From an uncultured Oscillospiraceae bacterium (GTDB lineage Bacteria > Bacillota > Clostridia > Oscillospirales > Oscillospiraceae), in contig CALWWS010000141.1 in assembly GCA_944385305.1 (NCBI GenBank), forward strand, positions 1 through 18,737: 18,737 bases of DNA, given 5' to 3'. The translations under genes were made by a program, and so were the position numbers. Shown here piece after piece: positions 14,716 through 18,737 of this stretch. Position 1 is the first letter of the stretch. Every line of letters starts with the position of its first letter. The notes under the pieces were generated by a model that saw only the letters and a list, made by a program, of their open reading frames with translations, was not told the origin of the DNA and ran no database searches.

Positions 14716-16098
14716 CTAAATTCCCCGGTTCTGGGGGATGTCAGGCAGAGAGTCAAAGCCCTTCTGGAGGTCGGCGTCGGTGGGGACGTAGTCGGTCATC
14801 CTGCCGCCCAGGAAGTTTTCATAGGCGGTCATGTCAAAGAAGCCTGTGCCGGTGAGGCCGAAGAGGATGGTTTTGGCCTCGCCGCTCTCCTTGCACTTGA
14901 GGGCCTCATCAATGGCGCCCTTGATGGCGTGGGAGGACTCGGGGGCGGGGAGAATGGTCTCATGCTTGGCAAAGAAGACCGCCGCCTCGAAGACCTGGGT
15001 CTGCTGGTAGCTCACCGCCTCCATGTATCCGTCGTGGTAGAGCTTGGAGAGCACGGGGCTCATGCCGTGGTAGCGCAGACCGCCGGCGTGGTTGGGGGCG
15101 GGAATAAAGCCGCTGCCCAGGGTGTACATCCGGGCCAGGGGGGTGACCTTGCCGGTGTCGCAGAAGTCGTAGGCGTACTTGCCCCGGGTGAGGGAGGGGC
15201 AGGAGGCGGGCTCCACCGCCACAATGCGGGGGTTTTTAATGCCCCGGATCTTGTCAGCCATAAAGGGGGCGATAAGACCGCCCAGGTTGGAGCCGCCGCC
15301 GGCGCAGCCCACCACGATGTCAGGGTACTCTCCCAGCTGCTCCATGGCGATCTTGCTCTCCAGGCCGATGATGGACTGGTGGAGGAGAACCTGGTTGAGC
15401 ACACTGCCCAGCACGTACCGCTTGTCCCCGCCGGTTACGGCTGCCTCCACCGCCTCGGAAATGGCGCAGCCCAGAGAGCCGCTGGTGCCCGGATTTTCCG
15501 CCAGAATCTTTCGGCCCACCTCTGTGAGGGTGGAGGGGGAGGGCACCACAGAGGCGCCAAACACGTTCATCATGGCCTTGCGGAAGGGCTTCTGCTCATA
15601 GGAGCACTTCACCATGTACACGTCGCAGGACAGGTTAAAGTAGGCGCAGGCCACGCTGAGGGCGGTGCCCCACTGACCGGCCCCGGTCTCGGTGGTGACG
15701 CCGGCGAGCCCCTGCTGCTTGGCATAGTAGGCCTGGGGCACGGCAGAGTTGAGCTTGTGGGAGCCGGAGGTGTTGTTGCCCTCAAACTTGTAGTAGATCT
15801 TCGCCGGGGTGCCCAGGGCCTTTTCCAGGTCGTAGGCCCGGATGAGGGAGGAGGGGCGGTACATCTTGTAAATGTCCAGCACCTGCTCGGGAATGTCGAT
15901 GTACTCGTGGGTATCGTCCAGCTCCTGCTGGGCCAGCTCGGTGCAGAAGATGGGGGCCAGGTCCGCCTCAGTCACCGGCTGAAGGGTGCCGGGGTGGAGC
16001 ATGGGGTCGGGCTGCTCCTTCATGGCGGCCCGCAGGTTAAACCACTGCCGGGGCATCTGATCTTCGGTGAGATACAGCTTGTGAGGGATCTTGGTCAT
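14716..16098 (-). CDS. TrpB2-type tryptophan synthase beta chain
   Basis: The 460-residue PLP enzyme is expected to join indole and serine to give tryptophan. It has the longer form and N-terminal extension of the TrpB2 (TrpB-like) branch rather than the roughly 400-residue TrpB1. Motifs are the PLP lysine K115 in GSHKLNSA, ETGAGQWG at 137-144, the phosphate-binding GCAGGGSN at 264-271 and APESSHAI near 386-392. The start at 16098 is preferred because AAGGAG is nine bases upstream. The ATG at 16104 is only three bases from that site, and the one at 16137 lies at the T run of the leader terminator. No trpA or other trp gene is beside it, so it may use free indole. The tryptophan T-box upstream supports the assignment. 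The L-tryptophan-dependent PLP family contains related deaminases, a less likely alternative. Confidence 0.92.
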   Translation of the reverse strand: MTKIPHKLYLTEDQMPRQWFNLRAAMKEQPDPMLHPGTLQPVTEADLAPIFCTELAQQELDDTHEYIDIPEQVLDIYKMYRPSSLIRAYDLEKALGTPAKIYYKFEGNNTSGSHKLNSAVPQAYYAKQQGLAGVTTETGAGQWGTALSVACAYFNLSCDVYMVKCSYEQKPFRKAMMNVFGASVVPSPSTLTEVGRKILAENPGTSGSLGCAISEAVEAAVTGGDKRYVLGSVLNQVLLHQSIIGLESKIAMEQLGEYPDIVVGCAGGGSNLGGLIAPFMADKIRGIKNPRIVAVEPASCPSLTRGKYAYDFCDTGKVTPLARMYTLGSGFIPAPNHAGGLRYHGMSPVLSKLYHDGYMEAVSYQQTQVFEAAVFFAKHETILPAPESSHAIKGAIDEALKCKESGEAKTILFGLTGTGFFDMTAYENFLGGRMTDYVPTDADLQKGFDSLPDIPQNRGI

Positions 16099-16138
16099 GT
16101 TCATGCACTCCTTTATTTTGGTCTGGGGAGAGGGCATG

Positions 16139-16181
16139 AAAAAAGCCCTCTGTCCCCGAAAGTTATTCTCTGGGACAAAGG
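16139..16181 (-). terminator. Regulated terminator of the T-box leader
   Basis: On the minus strand CCTTTGTCCC (16172-16181) pairs with GGGACAGAGG (16147-16156), ten pairs including one G-U, and is followed within a few bases by six T residues at 16139-16144. It competes with the antiterminator that contains the T-box sequence. Confidence 0.88.
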
Positions 16182-16455
16182 ACTGAAGTCAGCCTCTGCG
16201 GTGCCACCCGGATTGACCCATGCAAAGCACGGGCCCGCTCACTTTCCCGCATCCCGGACGGAACACAGGCTCCCCTGATAACGGGCGGAGTCCCCGTCTG
16301 GCTACTTGGAAGACGCCGCCGGCCTCTCCCGTTCGCTCTGCCCTCCAAAGTCCATTCCCCTGGCCGCCGCCTGCCGCGCTTCCACCCTCCGCGGCTCTCT
16401 GTGAGGCGTTGATTCCCGGGTACTCCTCTTCTTCATCGGTTTAACGAATTAAATT
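16139..16455 (-). ncRNA. T-box leader, tryptophan specific
   Basis: The leader RNA begins near 16455. A stem I start resembling GATGAAGAAGAGGAGTA lies at about 16421-16437, followed by an AGAGAG element. The specifier region reads GAA-TGG-ACTTTGGAG, with TGG (Trp) at 16352-16354. The conserved T-box sequence GGGTGGCACCGC is at 16198-16209. Its TGGC bulge (16203-16206) is complementary to the GCCA acceptor end of a tRNA with G at the discriminator position, as in bacterial tRNA-Trp. Uncharged tRNA-Trp would favour the antiterminator and allow transcription of the trpB2-type gene. Confidence 0.93.
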
Positions 16456-16461
16456 TTCCTT

Positions 16462-16491
16462 AGTATAAACGCACCGGTGCAGCTTTGTCAA
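16462..16491 (-). promoter_or_regulatory. Promoter of the T-box/trpB2 transcript
   Basis: On the minus strand, TTGACA (16486-16491) matches the consensus and TATACT (16462-16467) follows after 18 bases. The T-box leader starts a few bases downstream. Confidence 0.88.
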
Positions 16492-16517
16492 GGATAATTT
16501 TAAAAGCCGCCCCGAAG

Positions 16518-16561
16518 AATAAAAAGGGGGCCGCCCACCGGCTGTGCCGGAGGCGGCCCCC
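16518..16561 (-). terminator. Intrinsic terminator of the hydrogenase operon
   Basis: On the minus strand GGGGGCCGCC and GGCGGCCCCC (16552-16561 and 16526-16535) pair over ten bases around an inner CCGGC/GCCGG hairpin, followed by TTTTTATT. It begins a few bases after the hydrogenase stop codon. Confidence 0.93.
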
Positions 16562-16567
16562 GAAACC

Positions 16568-18319
16568 TTATTTCAGGTGGGAAAAGTCGTGGCGCTTCTT
16601 ACGGGGCTGGTAGTGGGTGTGCAGCAGCTGGTGAGAGCGATGGGACAGGGGGGCGCCGAAGAACTCCTCGTAAATGGTCTTAATCTCCGGGTTCTCGTGG
16701 CTCTTGCGCAGGGGCAGGCTCTTATCCAGCTCATACAGGGCCTTAATGCGGGCGTCCCGCCGGGCATTGTTGGTGCCAATGGGTTGTCCGCCGCCGCCGA
16801 TGCAGCCGCCGGGGCAGGCCATGATCTCGATGAAAATATAGTCCGCCTCGCCGCTCTCCACCCGGCGGATGAGCTCCTCGGCGTTTTTCAGACCGTTGGC
16901 CACCGCCACCTTAAGGGGGGTGCCGTCCAGGTCAATGGTGGCCTCCTTAATGGCGTTGACATCGTTGCGCACTGCCTCAAACTCCAGGCGGGGCAGGGTT
17001 TTGCCGGTGTACAGCTCATAGGCGGTGCGCAGGGCGGCTTCCATCACGCCGCCGGTGGCGCCAAAGATTGCGCCGGCGCCCGAGCCGGTGCCCAGGGGGA
17101 AGTCAAACTCGCCGTCAGGCAGACCCACCAGATCCAGGCCCTCATAGCGGATGAGCTTGGCCAGCTCACGGGTGGTGAGCACAATGTCCACGTCCTGGTA
17201 GCCGTCCCGGCCCAGCTCAGGACGGGAGGCCTCGTACTTCTTGGCCGTGCAGGGCATGACGGACACGGAGACAATGTCGTGGGGATCCCAGCCCATCTTC
17301 TGGGCGTAATAGGTCTTGACCACCGCGCCAAACATGCCCTGGGGGCTCTTGGCGGTGGAGAGGTTGTCACACAGCTCCGGGTGGTGCTTCTCCATATAGT
17401 TGACCCAGCCGGGGGAGCAGGAGGTGATCATGGGCAGCTTGCCCCCCTCCTTAATGCGGCTAAGCAGCTCGCTGCCCTCCTCCATAATGGTCAGGTCAGC
17501 GGTGAAATTGGTATCAAACACTTTATCAAAGCCCAGCATCTTCAGGGCGGTGACCATTTTGCCGGTGACCAGGGCCCCTGGCTCCAGCCCAAACTCGTCG
17601 CCCAGGCCAACCCGCACCGAGGGGGCCACCTGCACCACCACATGCTTGGTGGGATCCTGGATGGCGTGGACCACGTCGTTGGTGTAGTCCCGCTCCACAA
17701 TGGCGCCTACGGGGCACACCAGGGAGCACTGGCCGCACAGCACGCAGTCGGTCTCGTCCAGAGGCAGGTCGAAGGCAGTGGTGATCTTGAAGTCGGCCGA
17801 GCGCTTTGACTGGGTGAGGGCGGTGCAGCCCTGCACCTCGGCGCATACCTTCACACAGCGGTCGCACTTGACGCACTTGGAGGGATCCCGCACAATGGCA
17901 GGGTTGTCCATCCGAAGAGGCTCGTTGGAGGAGATGTCAGGCAGCTCGGGGCTAAGCCGGTTAAACCGGCGGCACAGATCCTGCAGCTCACAGGAGCCGT
18001 TGCGGGCGCAGGAGAGGCAGTTTTGCTTGTGATCGGACAGGATCAGATCCAGCACGCCCACCTGGGCGTCGTACACCTTCTTGGAGTCGGTGATAACCTC
18101 CATGCCCTCCCACACCACGGTGGAACAGGCAGCCAACAGCTTGCGCTGGCCGGTGACCTCCACCATGCACATGCGGCAGTGGGCCTTAATGGTCTGGTCG
18201 GGGTGATAGCACAGGTGGGGGATGTTGATATGCAGCATCTGGGCTGCCTCAATAATCCGGGTCCCGGCGGGAACCTCCAGGGGAATGTTGTTGATGGTAA
18301 TATGTACGCTCTGGCTCAT
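16568..18319 (-). CDS. [FeFe] hydrogenase catalytic subunit, NADH-linked/bifurcating type
   Basis: The 583-residue enzyme interconverts protons and H2 in the cytoplasm. In order it has a [2Fe-2S] domain (C37, C48, C51, C65), a His-Cys3 [4Fe-4S] site (H97, C101, C104, C110), two ferredoxin-type [4Fe-4S] motifs (C149/C152/C155/C159 and C192/C195/C198/C202), then the H-cluster domain with L1 TSCSPGW at 299-305, L2 MPCTAKKYE from 355 and L3 EIMACPGGCIGGGGQP at 498-513. The proton-path residues E281, E284, S321 and C301 are present by comparison with C. pasteurianum CpI. L1 has serine where CpI has its second cysteine. A small-subunit-like tail ends the protein. The start overlaps the stop of the NuoF-like gene as ATGA. 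This pairing fits HydA/HndD of multimeric NAD(P)-linked, possibly electron-bifurcating, enzymes. Confidence 0.95.
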   Translation of the reverse strand: MSQSVHITINNIPLEVPAGTRIIEAAQMLHINIPHLCYHPDQTIKAHCRMCMVEVTGQRKLLAACSTVVWEGMEVITDSKKVYDAQVGVLDLILSDHKQNCLSCARNGSCELQDLCRRFNRLSPELPDISSNEPLRMDNPAIVRDPSKCVKCDRCVKVCAEVQGCTALTQSKRSADFKITTAFDLPLDETDCVLCGQCSLVCPVGAIVERDYTNDVVHAIQDPTKHVVVQVAPSVRVGLGDEFGLEPGALVTGKMVTALKMLGFDKVFDTNFTADLTIMEEGSELLSRIKEGGKLPMITSCSPGWVNYMEKHHPELCDNLSTAKSPQGMFGAVVKTYYAQKMGWDPHDIVSVSVMPCTAKKYEASRPELGRDGYQDVDIVLTTRELAKLIRYEGLDLVGLPDGEFDFPLGTGSGAGAIFGATGGVMEAALRTAYELYTGKTLPRLEFEAVRNDVNAIKEATIDLDGTPLKVAVANGLKNAEELIRRVESGEADYIFIEIMACPGGCIGGGGQPIGTNNARRDARIKALYELDKSLPLRKSHENPEIKTIYEEFFGAPLSHRSHQLLHTHYQPRKKRHDFSHLK

Positions 18320-18737
18320 CGTACGGCTACCTCCTCTTTCACGGCAAAGACCTCAGGGAAGCGCTTCATGCAGGAGAGCAGAGCGGACTGCGCCGTCTCG
18401 CCCAGGCCGCACAGGGAAGCGTTGCACATAATCCCGGCGAATTTCTGCAGAGTGTCGATGTCCTTCTGGGTATGGGTACCCTGGGCGATCTTGTCCAGGA
18501 TAATGGCGATGTGGCGGTTGCCCTCCCGGCAGGGGGTGCACTGGCCGCAGCTCTCGTGGGAGAAGAACTCCTGGGTCATGCGGAGGAAGCCGATGACGCT
18601 GGTGCGCTCGTCCACCACCAGCACGGCGCCCGAGCCGATGGCAGTCAGGTCGGCCTGCCGCATTCCCTTATAGGTGTAGGGGGTGTCCAGCTGGGAGGGA
18701 GCGCAGATCCGGCCGGAAGCGCCGCCCAGCTGCACCA
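18316..18737 (-). CDS. NuoF-like NADH-binding hydrogenase subunit, C-terminal part
   Basis: The frame is open to the right edge and holds the last 140 or so codons. VQLGGASG corresponds to the IQxGGPSGG segment of NuoF/HydB/HndC. The iron-sulfur motif ESCGQCTPCREG with a later CGLG cysteine supplies the four ligands of the N3-type [4Fe-4S] cluster. The missing N-terminal part should bind NADH and FMN. Its stop codon TGA overlaps the ATG of the hydrogenase catalytic subunit, which makes coupled translation of the two partners likely. The shape of the rest of the operon, for example a NuoE-like subunit, lies outside the window. Confidence 0.93.
   Translation of the reverse strand, partial: VQLGGASGRICAPSQLDTPYTYKGMRQADLTAIGSGAVLVVDERTSVIGFLRMTQEFFSHESCGQCTPCREGNRHIAIILDKIAQGTHTQKDIDTLQKFAGIMCNASLCGLGETAQSALLSCMKRFPEVFAVKEEVAVR

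Noticed and set aside
16104..16137. Longer starts for the trpB2-type gene at 16137 and 16104
   Set aside because: The first lies at the T run of the leader terminator without a ribosome binding site. The second is only three bases from the AAGGAG.
14695..16278. A 527-codon plus-strand open frame opposite trpB2
   Set aside because: It lies antisense to a well supported enzyme and its T-box leader. The product is V/G/H-rich without motifs.

Overview
The window looks like a stretch of chromosome from an anaerobic, GC-rich, low-to-moderately diverged Clostridia, most likely an Oscillospiraceae gut bacterium of the Flavonifractor/Lawsonibacter/Intestinimonas kind. That placement is inferred from the mix of Firmicutes features (YtrA-type GntR regulator with an ABC exporter, a glmU-prs-pth-mfd-prsA cluster, a Spo0A-family protein, a T-box leader, an NADH-linked [FeFe] hydrogenase), not from any database search. 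No rRNA, tRNA, CRISPR array, insertion sequence or phage gene was seen.

Layout. (1) Positions 1-1737, minus strand: a three-gene operon of a GntR/YtrA-family repressor, an ABC ATPase and a permease that runs off the left edge. Its genes overlap, and a perfect inverted repeat just upstream is the likely operator. (2) Positions 2064-9964, plus strand: a housekeeping cluster, consisting of a GlmU-like acetyltransferase with a decayed uridylyltransferase half, PRPP synthetase (prs), peptidyl-tRNA hydrolase (pth), transcription-repair coupling factor (mfd) and a PrsA-like lipoprotein foldase. It ends in a strong intrinsic terminator. The order glmU-prs-pth-mfd resembles the Bacillus gcaD-prs-(ctc)-spoVC-mfd region. 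(3) Positions 9963-11130, plus strand: a two-gene regulatory operon of an XRE-type DNA-binding protein overlapping a divergent Spo0A-like response regulator. It is driven by a promoter with both hexamers matching consensus, and a palindrome lies in the leader. (4) Positions 11147-13916, plus strand: a P-type Ca2+-transporting ATPase ending at a bidirectional terminator. (5) Positions 13919-16491, minus strand: a coenzyme-F420 ligase-like protein, and upstream of it a TrpB2-type tryptophan synthase beta chain preceded by a tryptophan-specific T-box riboswitch. (6) Positions 16518-18737, minus strand: the end of an NADH-linked, possibly electron-bifurcating, [FeFe] hydrogenase operon, with a NuoF-like subunit (partial) and the catalytic subunit, closed by a terminator.

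How the parts relate: regions 2 and 5 serve basic metabolism (cell-wall precursor, PRPP, translation rescue, DNA repair, secretion folding, tryptophan). Region 6 serves fermentative redox balance. Regions 1, 3 and 4 are accessory or regulatory. The points most worth a second look are the XRE/Spo0A-like operon and its regulatory DNA, the GlmU without its usual nucleotide-binding motif, the F420-ligase-like gene in an organism type not known for F420, and the Cys-to-Ser change in the hydrogenase L1 motif.
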